Of a DNA stretch of 64,000 nucleotides, positions 10,958 through 23,643 are shown one piece after another (within the stretch, counting starts at the first letter, position 1; the number at the start of each line of letters is the position of its first letter). Source of the DNA: Haliclona indistincta (lineage: Eukaryota > Porifera > Demospongiae > Haplosclerida > Chalinidae); assembly GCA_964017065.1 (NCBI GenBank), contig OZ024786.1:13569469-13633468 (forward strand), read 5' to 3'. The position numbers and the translations under genes are program-made. The notes beneath the pieces are model-generated. The model worked only from the letters and a program-made list of their open reading frames with translations, was not told the DNA's origin and searched no databases.

Positions 10958-11010
10958 AAAATTATTGTGACACGCCCACGTCACGTGGGCGCGAAGCCAT
11001 AATTATGAAT
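10940..11010 (-). promoter_or_regulatory. Candidate GC-rich start region of the kinase gene
   Basis: Just upstream of the proposed ATG (10957) lies the near-palindrome CGCCCACGTCACGTGGGCG (10973-10991), which combines CACGTG-like and TGACGT-like cores. Two ATGGCGGC (YY1-like) motifs surround the start. The region is richer in CpG than the surrounding AT-rich DNA. This fits a compact TATA-less promoter but is inferred from motifs only. Confidence 0.35.
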
Positions 11011-11249
11011 CAAGGTGTTCAGTAAGGATGGAGGATCACATGCAACATGCATGATCAATTCATAGGACACTTGGTTCCTGAGACATGAACCAAAATGTAA
11101 AAAAAAAATATTTTGCTTCTCTTCGTGTAAAACACTGTAGCTGTCTGAACTGATTATGAGCTTCTTTGGCTGAAACTAAGTAACAATTTCCTATTATACG
11201 TCTTTAAAGAATTTAAATGAACAGATTAAGTCAATTTGTAGTTACAGAC

Positions 11250-11480
11250 TCTGGTGCTAGAGCAGTTGACAATAATTGAATTCACACTGACAACAATGAG
11301 TCATCACTATCATCTTAATTGCATTGTATAACGATATTCATTGATAGAAGCGTCAGTGTGGTGCATTGTGAATCTACTTGATTATTTCAAACATTACTGC
11401 ATGAAATAGCCTAGTCAGCATTTAAGCATCAGTGCTGCCATAATTTCTATGTATGTGAAGAAACAGAGTATTCAGTGAAA
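11250..11480. repeat. Conserved flank shared by duplicated blocks
   Basis: The segments 'gatattcattgatagaag', 'gtcagtgtggtgcat' and 'gcatgaaatagcctagtcag' recur near 27540-27650 and 38380-38500 in the same order. It marks the same position in three duplicated blocks: the DNA between the kinase start and the ROCO 3' end. No gene seen. Confidence 0.6.
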
Positions 11481-11496
11481 TTATAGCCTGAGTTTA

Positions 11497-12729
11497 TTAG
11501 GGAGACACGGTAGTGTCTCCCTATGTAGGGTTGAACGAGAAAACAAGATGGCGGCTACATAAAATGTATTAGCGTTCAAACGCTGATATTTCGCCTGGTG
11601 ATGAATTTTATACGTCCAAAGACACTTAAATCTACTATATGGCGTTGCCCCATCTTACAGTAGCAAGGAGATTGCTCGAGATTGTTACTAAAGTGACGAA
11701 CCTGGAAACGGTGAAAATCGAGTTTCGTCATCTTCGTTTTCTTCTTTCTTCTTTCTTTCTTCTTACTTTCTTCCACTCGCCTAGCACCTTTACGTGAGCA
11801 GTGCCGAGACCAAAACACCCACGAACAGTCATGAAATTCTCCTGGCATGTGCCTTTTGAACTTAGTTTTTAGCGAAACGGCGATATAAATTCCGCGATTT
11901 CTCGATCGTGATCCATTGTCAGCTAAGTGTTAGACGCCATTAATAATTCTAGTGATTGCGCAATACGCACGTGACCAAGCTGTGGTTAGCGCACGTGACC
12001 AAGCACAAGCTTGAGTATCGCCACGCCGTATAGATCACGGAGAACACATATTTGTCTGGAGTCTTCGAAGAACGGTAAGCTAGCAAGCGCAGAATCACCA
12101 TTCTGCCTTGCCAGATAAATATAACCGCCGTAAACAAGTGTGGGCGGGGCTCGTATGCACTGTATTCATGCATGCGTAGGCGAGCTGATATCCACAGCAT
12201 AAGAATTATTTAGCTACAAGTTTAAAATTGTTAATAATAAAGAAAAGCCATCAACAACAGGAAAACCAAACCAATGGTGGAAACAAAGATGGCACAGTAA
12301 TTGTATGATATTGAACTGCACTTCACTGAAAAAGAAAAAAGGACACAAACAAGAAAATTAAAAAGATTTCTATCGAAATCAAAAGGATGTAGGGTTGTGA
12401 AATCTACCACTGGTCAACAATGTAAAATAACAAGGAACAAGCATGGAATGGTAACACGATTGACTTGCTAACAGACCATAGATCCCTACATCAGTGGCTG
12501 TACATAAGCTGTCACAAGCTGAATGCACGTCAGGTGTCAGTCTACAGCAACAAGCTGAACTAGCTATAGTCAACTACAGCAGCCACTGATGTAGGGATCT
12601 ATGGTCTGTTAGCAAGTCAATCGTGTTACCATTCCATGCTTGTTCCTTGTTAGTTTACATTGTTGACCAGTGGTAGATTTCACAACCCTACATCCTTTTG
12701 ATTTCGATAGAAATCTTTTTAATTTTCTT
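11497..12729 (+). mobile_element. Composite element: LINE-like 5' segment plus fold-back
   Basis: It begins with the hairpin 'gggagacacggtagtgtctccc' and a YY1-like AAGATGGCGGC. It continues through a region nearly identical to the start of the LINE at 22957 ('gtctggagtcttcgaagaac'), which reads as endonuclease sequence there but is interrupted here. A spacer ('gtgggcggggctcgtatgca') follows, then a fold-back (12350-12729) whose arms match over about 170 bp. A second copy is at 58448-59680, the first segment alone recurs inverted at 26236-26500, and the spacer plus fold-back recurs inverted at 19403-20390. No intact ORF, so non-autonomous. Confidence 0.8.
12350..12729. repeat. Fold-back (long inverted repeat)
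   Basis: The left arm ('agaaaattaaaaagatttct' through 'gatccctacatcagtgg') is the complement of the right arm ending 'aatctttttaattttctt'. A centre of about 90 bp separates the arms. Related copies are at 19403-20168 and 59295-59680. Confidence 0.9.
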
Positions 12730-13258
12730 AATGGTATAGCTATTAATGATTTTACAACAATAATGTCATAAGAAAAGTTAATAATGAAAGAATGTCAAAT
12801 GAATTGTCCAGGAGAATAAGCTCTCGGGAAAGTCCATTGCCGGTCTGTAGATAATAATAACAGTTAGCTCACACCCACCAGCGAATACCTGCTAAAACTT
12901 ACAAGATATGCTGATTATCTTGGTTGCACAACAGAGAATATTATTTGTGTAATAATGATCAGTGATTATGTATTAGCTGCCTGGATAATAGATGAATTAT
13001 ACATGTACATCAGCTATGCATTGCAAATAATGGCTGTACCTGCATGAGTGATGGTCATTACAGTGCACAATAATAATTCGAAGGAGAAGTGAATTACAAA
13101 ATGTCTGTTGCATAGAGATAAAAGTTTGTGCTGTACATAGAACAATAAATTTGTGCTGTATGTACATTTGTTAAAATTTACAATTTTTATTATTTTCAAC
13201 AATAATGTTAATCACTAGTGTAGCACACATGTAATATCATACACAATAGCTGCATGTC
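12730..13258. other. AT-rich non-coding DNA with a duplicated 3'-flank motif
   Basis: The segment around 12800-12920 ('tgtccaggagaataagctct' ... 'gccggtctgtag' ... 'aaaacttacaag') repeats at 14250-14380 and, weakly, at 27985-28030 and (inverted) 61680-61720. It follows the end of each ROCO copy and behaves like a conserved 3' flank. No coding sequence is supported. Confidence 0.55.
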
Positions 13259-13815
13259 TCACATGTGTGGTTCTGTAGTCGGATGAGAACGCATTGACAT
13301 TACAGCTCTAGTTAAATGCTCTTTAGTGCATGGTATATCCGAACTCCTCAACCATTCACTCAACATCTCTCGCTTGCAGTCCTCTACTCTTCCTCTCTCT
13401 TCTCTGTCTATTTTCTGTAGTGTGGAATGTTCTATTCCCAAGAACAGACCAAGATTCATCCAATTGTTAATAGTTCTCAAAGCTAGTATCAATGCTGCCA
13501 AGTGACTGTTATCTGCAGCAATTGAAATGTGCATTTAATTTACATTTGCAACATTCAAATAATCTCACTTAGTTCTTCATCAAGGTTCGAAAAAAGGTGA
13601 ACTAGATTCTTTTTATGAGTGGCACACGTAGCAGTAACGTCTCCTTTGTTTATTGCTGCTATAAGCTATTAATATGCAAATTACAACAATAATGTAATTG
13701 CATTATTATTCATTCTTACCAAGATATCCCTGCCTGTAAACAAGCTAAATTGATCAACACATTTTCTGACAGTAGAGTAGGTCTGAGGTGGTAGTAACTG
13801 ATGCAATGGACATCT
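13259..13815 (-). pseudogene. Truncated ROCO-family C-terminus with a death domain
   Basis: Three spliced pieces: 13815-13729 (CPLHQLLPPQTYSTVRKC, ending GRDIL), 13665-13569 (LIAAINKGDVTATCATHKKN) and 13512-13259. The last piece is death-domain-like: INNWMNLGLFLGIEHSTLQK, CKREMLSEWLR, and stop after TTEPHM. It most resembles the death-domain exon of the neighbouring ROCO copy A (15264-15619), which also has CKREML. No ankyrin, Roc or COR sequence is attached, so it looks like the 3' remainder of a deleted copy. The exons are open and splice-compatible, so a short expressed death-domain protein cannot be excluded. Confidence 0.6.
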
Positions 13816-14544
13816 GAAATAATTGAGTTCATGAATGAGAGTCTGTGATGAATTCATAATAGTTGATAAAATCCTGCTGCAAGTATCTAGCTATTCAGTA
13901 GAGCTTAAAATTTGCTACCTCTTTAGCTGCTTCTGATGAGAAACAAATAACACTAGTCATTGCCAGTGGTCATTGCTAATATTTCAGTAGTCGTTGTGTT
14001 CGAAAATCTTCACAAAATTCATTATTACAACTGAGAATGTATGGTTTGTGAAGAAGCATTGATTTTGTTACATTCTCAATAGAAAATCTTTATTAGAAGG
14101 AAATTGTATGTCAGTTGAATGTCAGTCCTACTGACATACAAAATTGTATATGAAATTGTATGTCAGTAGAACATGCAGTCACCATCGCATCTCGCCAAGA
14201 GATCATAATTATCAATCAGACATAAATATAATAAATTAATTTTAACAACGAATGTCCAAAGAATTGTCCAGGAGAATAAGCTCTCAGAAAAGACCATTTG
14301 CCGGTCTGTAGAATATAATAAGCAGTTTGCTCATGCGCGCACACTTTATGCCTGTCAAAACTTACAAGGTATACTGAAGTTGAATCATAACGGTAATGAT
14401 GAAATATTATATCACAAAAGTAGACATCTGCAATTGTGTATCAAACCAGCATAATAGATGAATATAATGATATTATGATATGCATAGCTGTACCTGAATC
14501 AACGATGGTCATCCACGTTTAAAAATTGCATTGAGTTTTCATTA

Positions 14545-17500
14545 TCATTTCTTTTTCAGGCAGTACAGTGCATACACAAGAAATACTAGTATCCACGGTA
14601 TTATCAGTAGTTCCTGTCCAGCTCTTGTATATGTCCATGTCGGGATTAGCTCACATTTTGGAGGCTCATTGGTTTGTTTTAGTGCTTCTATGAAATAATT
14701 GAACGCCAATGTAGCACAAATACAGACATAAGCTGCATATGGAAAGTATACAATAAGAAGCAAGCAGATCCAGATTAGACATTTTCGTTTAGATTCCCCT
14801 TCATAGTTAACATGTACAACAGGTTCTCGAAATAGACTGACATGGTCAGACAGGGTATCTTCCTTGCTGGCAACTATTCAATTATAAGAATAATTATTCA
14901 TGCATGTAGACATAAATTACTCACTTTGCTGTTGTTGAGTTTGACTTTCTTGGTCAACTACAGTGCTTTCTATCACAGCACATTGATGTTCATCTACAAC
15001 TGGAACTGCTATACCTAATAAAAAATTAACTATCAATTACAGATAATAATTATATCTCCTTTACTGGTACATAGTTATAAGTACAATGTTTAATTGTATT
15101 GTTGCAGAACACACTGCCTAGTCACAAATTTACCTTCTAGATTCATAGTAGAAGCACTAATTTCACCGATAACAAGAATTTCCTATAGTAAATTAATTTT
15201 AATACTAGTTTTGTTAATTATAATAATAAGTATTATTAATTATTTTAAGTGTATTCAACTCACCTCAGTTGGATGGGAATATTTATATTTTAAAAAACTT
15301 TCATACAAACGTATTTTGGTGGTATCTTCTGCATTTTTCAGCCATTCTTGCAACATTTCTCTCTTGCAGTTCCCAATTTTCCCCCTTTGCTCTTCTTCAA
15401 TTATCTTCAGAGAATAAACTTGCAGTCCCAGATAGGTACCAAAATTAATCCAGTCCACGATAGGAATTAGAATATGCATCAATTTTGGCAACAAATCAAG
15501 ACCTAAATAATTAGCATTAAAATTCTCTGCAAAACTATACATTAGTTCACTTTCACCTATCTGTCCATCTGGAATTTTTGACAAATCTATGACAACTCTG
15601 TTTTCAGCAAAATCTTTTTCTGAAATGCATGACAAGAATAATTCGTAATTATTAATTGCATGTATTACCTTTGGCTAGGATTTCTTTAATGTCCAACTTT
15701 GATTCAGCCTATATAAAAAGTAAGATTTTAACTAAATATTATTAAATTAACTCACAATCGCGTTGATACTAGCAAAAATGCTAAATTTATCCACAAATTT
15801 CTTCAGACTAGAATGGTTCTGCTGTTCCAATTCCTGTGCTTGACAAATGATCTTGACTTCTTCAAGAAGGTACTGAGAAACAGGTTTATCAGCATTACTT
15901 CGGTCCAACAGCAGGCACACAGAAGAATTTCTAAGCTGATAATATGGCTCATTTTTTTAATACCTCTTCAGTACTAAACAGCTCATGGACTTTTTTAATA
16001 CAGCTTTTAATGTAAGGTTCATTACAAAACATTGACTTGGTCACATTTTTCATAGGGAAGAGTGCACTTTCAGGAAGACAAGCATTTTTATTTGGTGAAT
16101 ATCTGAAAATTTATTTGGTGAATATCTGAAAAGAGCAGGTGAGATCAGGTATTGAGTTGTTGTCATGTTTGGGCAGACCTCACACTGCAGGTCCACTATC
16201 AATCTGATCACTGAACTACGATGTTCAATATACTTCAATGGTCTAGTCTTTGGTTTTGTTGACATGAACACTACTAAACGTTGATTGTAGTCAACAAGCT
16301 CTACTACAGTTGAAATTCCTTCACAATTATCCCAACAAATACCATTTTTCCATACATCGCAATCTGATGCAATACTTTCATTAGTTGAATTTGCTGAATT
16401 TATGCACATTTTAGCCAAGCGAAGGAGAAGAACATGAAGAAATCGACTGATGAAAAACTGGTAATCTGGTTCTCTGCAGCATAGACACCAGCCAAAGCTA
16501 AAAGATTCTTCACTAATTGGAAATTTAGATTCACATCTTAAGAAGCATGGAAAGAAAAGTAAAAATTCTTTTTCATCACTAGATGTTCCAATACTTCTAA
16601 GGTTCGATGTAATACCAGAGAGGTCAACACGATGGCATATATCAAGAGTTTGTAAAAACTCATTAAGCATGTTTATGTTATACCGAGGAAAAAGTTTCCG
16701 AAGAGCAGATGAACGTACAATACCAGTGTCACTGGCAATTTCTCGGTGTTCTAGGAAGTCCTTGGGAGCAAATAAGATACCATTTATCTTCTCAAGTACT
16801 GCTTCAATATCTACCACTATCCAGCTTGCATCTATTTTGTTTTGATTTAAGAGAAAAACAATCATTCCTTTGTCATTAAGTGTTGTAAGAATTTCAAGAA
16901 GGAATTGCTTTTCTGATGGAATCAGCCATGTTTCTTCTAGTGATATCAAGCTGACAAGATTATGAAGAGTGCAAAAAGCTTTCTCTAGCTTTGACTTTAA
17001 GAAGGCATAAAGTAGATGACAGTAATAACTGATTAATGGTGCTCTAGCAGCTATTGATTGATGGCTCTTATGTAGTTGATCTATGAAATCTTGCATTCCT
17101 CCGGAACTTAATTTTCGACAGTCCATAAAAATGAATCCAACAAATTTAATATGTCGTTTTATTCTTCTTTGTGCAAATTTTTTAATTGAATCTGATTTTT
17201 CCAATATTTCTTCATTGCTGCATTTGTCTGCATGACTGCCAACAACAATGACATATGCATTAGTAGTTTTGGAAGTTGCGCTTTCAATGAAGTTAAGCCA
17301 GTAGTGAAGCTGTTGCTCTATTACAAGCTCGGTGTTACTGAGGTCTACTATTGTAATGAATGTGGCAGGTGATTGATGCATCACAGTCTCCATGACAGCA
17401 GAGTGACTGGAATGGTATTCTGCTTGTCCTGCTAAATCATATATTACCATCTTGCCTACCTCCCAGCTGTCTAAATGAGACATTATTATACCTGCACTGT

Positions 17501-19205
17501 TGGGCTCTACATGTTCAATATAACCAAATCTAAGTTGATTAAAATATGTAGTAGCTCGTTTGGTGATAACTTTAGCCAGAGTGGTCTTGCCTGCAGCACT
17601 GTTACCCACAATAACTGTCTTACTGAAAGTATGAATAGGGAATTTTTTAGTTGATTTAATAAAGGGTTGGAAAAGTTTTAACATCCCATATTGATTCTCG
17701 CTTCCCATTTCTGCAAGATCAATAAATGTATTTCCTGAGTAATCTTCAGCCATTATGTTCAGCTTGCCATTGTGTAATAGCCATCCTATAACATGAGTAT
17801 GTCCATAATAACTAGCCAGGTGTAGTACATTTCTATTTACTATGGAGCAGTCACAGCCTAGTTCAGTGACTAAGTATTGGATAATGTCCATGTGGCCACC
17901 TTCGACAGCATAATGTAGAGGAGTAAACCCATTTTCACCGACACAATCCGGGCTACAATTTTGTTCACTGATGAAATATCTTACAAATTCTAAATGACCA
18001 TTTCGGCAAGCAATGTGAAGCGGACAAACACAGTCAATGTTTGGAATTGCTGGTTTACAACCAAGATTGATTAGATATTGTATGATGTCCATGTGACCAT
18101 GCACCTTCACAAGCATAATGTAGAGGAGTAGATCCATTTTTATCCGGACAATTGTGGCTGCAATTTTGTTTAGCAATCAAGTACTTTACAATATTGAAAT
18201 TACCGTTACGGCAAGCAATGTGCAAGGGAAAAATACCATCAACATGTGAAGTTCTTGGATCACATCCTTTTTCAGTGATTAAGTATTGGATGATGTTCAT
18301 GTGACCACCTTCAGTAGAGTAATGTAAAGTTGTAGATCCATAGTTAGTTCGACTGTTTGGATCACATTTTTGTTCACTGATGAAATATTTGACAGTGTTC
18401 AAATGACCGTTAAGACTAGCAATGTGTAATGGAAGAAGACCATTGTTTGAAATTGTTGGATCACATCCTAGTTCAGTGATAAGGTATTGGATGATGTCCA
18501 TGTGACCATTTTCAGAAGCGCAGTGTAGAGGTGTAGATCCATAGTTATTTGGTCTATTAGGATCACAATTCTTCTCTGAAACAGAATATTTTACAGCATG
18601 TAAGTGTCCATGGTAACAAGCTATGTGTAGTGGGAGATTACCATCGTTGTTTGAAGTGTTTAGATTACAATTTTGTTCAGCAATAAGATACTGGATTATG
18701 TTCATGTGACCATTCACTGAAGCCCAATGTAGTGGTGTCCATCCATTGCTATTTTGAACATTTGGGTTACAGTTTTGTTCTGTTATGAAATATTTAGCAG
18801 TGCCTAAGATACCATGATGACAAGCAATATGTAACGGGAGACTTCTCCTTGTGGTTTTGGCATTGTGATCACATCCTAATGCACAATTTATCATTTCTAA
18901 ACAATTCTCTGATGAAGCAGCTGCAGCATAATGCAATGGAGTGAGACCATCACTGTCTCTGACATCATATGTTGAGATATGTTGCTGTATAGTCTTGATG
19001 ATGTCTAGCCAGCCATGATAAGCAGCAAGATGGAGTAGTGTCACACCTTCATTTGGTGGTAATCTTTTGTCATTGAATTCAAACTCAGTAGTAACATGAC
19101 CAGGTTGCTGTAGTTGTGGTAGTAGTTGTACTGCCTGGTCATGGTTGCCTTGCTTGAATGCTGTCACACACTGCTGCTCTATAGATCCAGCTGAGACTCA
19201 GCCAT
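14545..19205 (-). pseudogene. ROCO copy A: ankyrin-Roc-COR-death domain-membrane protein, frame-broken
   Basis: Starts MAESQLDL like copy E, then has ankyrin repeats (to about 17780), a Roc GTPase with P-loop VGNSAAGKTTLAKV, switch II YDLAGQAEY and the base motif VGSHADK, then COR (SFGWCLCC ... FLHVLLLRLA). Downstream exons are 15708-15669, 15619-15264 (death domain: DWINFGTYLGLQVYSLKIIE, CKREMLQEWLK), 15182-15134, 15014-14925 and 14873-14545. The last has two membrane segments (CLIWICLLLIVYFPYAAYVC and LLIIPWILVFLVYALYC) and stops after LKKK. Four breaks: a TA insertion making TAG at 19179-19181, a CATG insertion near 18098, a 22-bp duplication at about 16089-16132, and a one-base A-run shift at 15952-15958. 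I see no ZU5 domain, unlike copies B and C. The GTPase motifs remain canonical, so decay seems recent. Confidence 0.85.
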
Positions 19206-19402
19206 GAACCACAATTATGCACTGAGCAACAGTCAGACTGAGAAATACTCTAGTGTGGGTTGATTATGAACAAACCAATAATTTATGTAGTATTTATACT
19301 GTATAATAAGTATATTCACTGTAGTCACATGCATACTTGAAATTCCTTATAGACCATGTCACACAAACTTGTGTTGACATGCTCATATCACTATTCAAAG
19401 AA

Positions 19403-20168
19403 AATTAAAAAGATTTCTGTCGAAATCAAAGGATGTAGGGTTGTGAAATCTACCACTGGTTCACAATGTAAACTAACAAGGAACAAGCATGGAATGGTAA
19501 CACAATTGACTTGCTAACAGACCATAGATCCCTACATCAGTGGTTGGTGTGGTTGACCTACTTGTTGACTGCTGACACCTGACGTGCATTCAGCTTGTGT
19601 ACAGCCACTGATGTACAGTACCGCTCACGAGTAAGTGGACCAACACCCGCGGGAGACTCGCAGGCAACCCGGGGATAATTTTGTCTTGCCCGCGGAACCG
19701 AGTATCATTGATCGCGGGTACAGAGTGCATCACGCGCAGGTGCGGGTACGTACAATTGCACTTTTTATATGCGCGCGCAAGTCACACAACGACAACGTGT
19801 GTCTGCATGCCTAGCTAGCTAGCTAACTGTACCCAGAAGCGCTGTTACAGATCCGAGCTATTGATGAGGGGCGCGAGTGCATGCAAGGCGTGGCAAGCTG
19901 CATGCGGGCCGCGGGTAAGTGTGGTGCGGGTACACTATGGGTACACGTTCACGGACACGCGGACACCCCCGAGTTACGCGCGGTTAGCCCGCGGGTTTGA
20001 GTACACTTACTCGTGAACGGTTCTGCGGTAGGGATCGATGGTCTGTTAGCAAGTCAATTGTGTTACCATTCCATGCTTGTTCCTTGTTAGTTTACATTGT
20101 GAACCAGTGGTAGATTTCACAACCCTACATCCTTTTGATTTTGATAGACGTATTTTTAATTTTCTTGT
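19403..20168 (-). mobile_element. Fold-back element with a nested insertion
   Basis: The arms (19403-19615 and 20028-20168) match the fold-backs at 12350 and 59295. The centre is interrupted by a GC-rich element at 19616-20027. On the minus strand the spacer at 20169-20390 joins it to the LINE, giving the same order as in the composite elements. Confidence 0.8.
19616..20027. mobile_element. Nested GC-rich inverted-repeat element
   Basis: The left end is CAGTACCGCTCACGAGTAAG; the complement of the right end is CAGAACCGTTCACGAGTAAG. The interior is rich in CGCGGG. Comparison with the uninterrupted fold-back ('ctgatgtagggatc') shows GTA on both sides, a likely 3-bp target duplication. No ORF; it is non-autonomous and the superfamily is unassigned. 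Confidence 0.75.
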
Positions 20169-20390
20169 TTGTGTCCTTTTTACGTTTTTAGTGAAGTGCA
20201 GTTCAAATATCATGGATGTACTGAGCCGTCTTTGTTCCACCATTGGTTTAGTTTCTTGTTGTTGATGGCTTTTCTTTACTTTAAACTTGTAGCAAAAAAT
20301 AATTGCTGTGCTATCAGCTCGCCTACGCATGTATGCATGCAGTGCATACGAGCCCCGCCCACACTAGTTTATTGACCTGTACTGTACGGC

Positions 20391-22957
20391 AGTTATTATT
20401 ATTATTATTATTATTATTATTGAAAAACACACCACATAAGGTGTACATGTAGATTTAAAATTAATGTTAGTCAGTAGCAATTGTTCTTAGCATTAAGTCA
20501 ATAGAGGAGCTTCCCTGACAAATGTTAACAGTGCTTGATGACAGCAGGAAATCTCTTAATACTATAGCACATCTCTCGTCATCAGTGGAATATTCCTTTA
20601 AATAAGTTCGACCACAGAAAAAGTTGTGTCCAGAGAAAGTATAAGCCAAATCTTCGTTAAAGATCAGTTTGACCAAAGTGTTTGAGTTGTATTTTGCATT
20701 TTTGATAAATTTAAGCGATCTTGAAGAAACCAAGTTATAAATACTTTGGACTCTAGCACATCGATGCAGGATACCGGTATGCGTTCTACGAGGTAATCTC
20801 CAGATATGCCGCAGACAGTTGTTTAATACAACCTCTAAACTCCTTAGACCAGGAGAAGAAATATTCCAAAGTTCGCAACCATACAGAGCTAGACAATAGC
20901 AGCCCTGGATAAATAACGAGATTTTAGCAGAATATCTTCATCGTCACAGAGAGTATACTTTAGCTTGTTAACCAAGTGCACGACAGTATTAGAAAATTGG
21001 AGAGGCGAGTCACAGAAGAGGAAATTAGAATTAATATTGTCAAAATCAGATACACCCAAACGAAAATTAATAAGCTGAGTCTTGAGAGGATTGAAATGTA
21101 GACCAAGACAACTACCATGTGATTCACAAGTAGCAAGAAGGGTGCGTAATGCAGAGGCAGAAGGTGCCAAAAGCACTATATCATCTGCGTATGCAAGGGC
21201 GCCTGCATAATGGCTATTCCAAAAACAACCAACTCCAGTAGACTCAAGCTCAGCTCATCTAGATAAATAGAAAACAATACAGGTGACAAAACACCACCCT
21301 GGCGAACTCCATTGGATACTGTGAAAGGAGAAGAGAGAGCATTTCTCCACCTCACAGATAAATTTTGCGTAGAGTACCAAGAACGTAGCAAACGAACCAC
21401 AGGCAAGGGAAGACCACGTGACACAAGCAGATCAAATAAGATGTCATGTCTGACAAGATCAAATGCCTTGGAAGCATCAAGAAAACATGCGAATACAGGA
21501 GATCCATTGTGGATGTATTTAGCAACTATCTGCTTAAGAACTCCAGTACAGAGAGCAGTTGAAGAACCATTTTTAAAACCAAATTGGAAATCACTGGTGA
21601 CTAAAAAGTGAGAGTAATCCAATAAGATACACCACTCAAGGATCTTACTAAGGGTGGACGCCAGAGCAATAGGCCTATAAGAATCTGAGGAAGAAGGATT
21701 TTTACCAGGTTTGGGAATAGGCACAAGTACACAATTAACAAGTTGTGCAGGAAGAAAGCCATGGCGCAACAAAACAGAGAAAAAGTTAGCAAGTGGTTCA
21801 GCAATTACAGGGGCCGCAATAATAAAGTGATTGGAAACCAGGCTAGAGTCATCTTTCTTATCTCTTTTTAAGTGCTGGATAGCGTCTAAGACAGTCTCAA
21901 AGGAGAAGGCAGAAAAAATAGGATTATCTAAGGACTGACCAAGTGAACCAGAATTGAAAGAATGACACGCATGTTTGTTTAAAGTGATAGATAGTTTATC
22001 ACGGAACAGCTCAGAGGTAGCTTTATCATCAATAACGTCATCTATTCGATGATGAGATGATGCCTGTGAAGTGCTTCGAAATTTTTTGACATTCTGCCAG
22101 AAATCTTTTTTATTACGAATAGAAAAAGCTTTTGCTAGTTTTTCACGGGCAATATGCTCTCTTCTTCGCTTGAGTCGACGAACTTCATATTTATAACGAG
22201 ACTTTGATTTTTTCTTAATAACAGCAAGAACACCTGCAGAAGGGGAACCAGCTTCTAACCAAACCCTATACCAAAAATTTGCTTTATCTCTTAAATCTTT
22301 AGCAGCATCATTCCATCCAGGTACTTTGTGTTTGCGAACGGTAGGAGGAATAGAGGGTAAAGCATTGCAAGCAGCAACTGAGATACAATTCAAGAAGGAT
22401 GTAAGGTACTGAGAGATATCAGCTGAGTGAACTTTGCAATGAGGATTACAACAGTAGAAAACTTCATCGGGGAGCACAGGAAGATTAGAGACAATGGAGG
22501 CAAGAAACTGTTCAATATTATAATTATCGACCTTGGCCCAGTTTGTAGAATGACTGAATGAGAATGAGTATTAGGAATCTGAGGAGATTTAACTGGCAAA
22601 GAGGAAGGACAGATATCAAAAACAATAGAAATAGGAATATGATCAGAAAGATTGGAACCGTATAACAGAGGAGAAACGGACATGGTTAGCGAAGCAAGAG
22701 TAGAGTCACAAAAGAAATGGTCAAGCCACGAGGTTGAATTGTTAGCATCAGAGAAAAATGTGTACTCAATTGATGAAGCTGGTATATCTGGCAAGCGCAG
22801 AATGGTGATCCTATAGCTTGCTGTTCTTCGAAGACTCCATACAGATATGTGTTCGCTGTGAACCATACGGCGCGGAGATACTCAAGCTAGTGCTTGGTCA
22901 CGTGCGCTAACCACTGCTTGGTCACGTGCGTATTGCGCAATCACATTCAACACCCAC
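20391..22957 (-). mobile_element. Non-LTR retrotransposon (LINE), 5'-truncated and frame-broken
   Basis: Minus-strand coding. The C-terminal endonuclease part (STSWLDHFFCDSTLAS, then NLSDHIPISIVFD with the SDH motif) lies at about 22600-22866. Reverse transcriptase follows (about 22480-20890): PIPKPGKN, SYRPIALASTLSKILEWC, FACFLDASKAFDLVRHD, GVRQGGVLSPVLFSIYLDEL and the catalytic AYADDIVLLAP. The frame breaks near 22545, and again near 21240 between LDEL and YADD. The 3' end carries an (AAT)n tail (20391-20421). Composition suggests a CR1/Jockey-type element; the clade is not settled. The 5' side matches the composite elements but stops near 22957. Confidence 0.88.
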
Positions 22958-23030
22958 GCAAAGTGCGTTTTATTAATAACTAGACTTTATAACTACAGCG
23001 ATTTACATAACAGTATGGGGGAAATAATAC

Positions 23031-23320
23031 ATGAAGCGTCTGTGGCTGCTATCTCGACTGTCGAGCAATAGATCAACGCGCTTCAAACGCAGCAGCATGC
23101 AGCAGCATCTTGCCCACAGACGTATAGAGCGAATTTCCGTAATTCGATCCAGAATTTTTTTAAAAGAACTTTTTCTGGTCTTAGCTTGCCGTTTTGCAGG
23201 GTTAGCAAGGAAGTATCGAAAAATCGCTCTATACGTCTGTGCGCGCTGGAATTTTAAAGCTGTAAACGAAGTTCTTTCCGGAGCAAGCAAGCCGAACTGG
23301 AGATAACAGCCACAGACCGG
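23031..23320. mobile_element. Small element with interleaved inverted repeats
   Basis: The outer pair is 'gtctgtggctgctatctc' near 23039 and its complement 'gagataacagccacagac' near 23300. The inner pair is 'acagacgtatagagcga' (about 23115) and 'tcgctctatacgtctgt' (about 23225). No plausible protein. Likely a MITE; target duplication not found. Confidence 0.5.
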
Positions 23321-23643
23321 TCTTTACTGGGCGAGCTCGCTGCTCCGCGTTAGCTAAATACCTGGTGACTGAAACTTGCTATAATCGATGTTTATCGATA
23401 GACAAAACAAAATGCATACTGGAGCATGCCTGCACAAATACCATTGCTGAAAAATAAAGCTACTTGTAAAGTCATGAATCTCATTAAATTGGCGCACCGC
23501 CACCTTAATGGCGGGTCATACCATAGATATTATATGTAATTAATTTTTCACGGAAAAGTACAATAAAAATAAACACATAAAAGGCAGCGCCAGAGGGCCG
23601 CGACAAACAAAAGTTCTAAGTTACGTTTTTAGTTACGTTTTTA

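Noticed and set aside
14545..19205. Copy A as two separate genes (ankyrin-only protein and ankyrin-Roc protein)
   Set aside because: The frame change near 18098 is a 4-base insertion inside one ankyrin repeat; paralogues run straight through. One broken gene is simpler.
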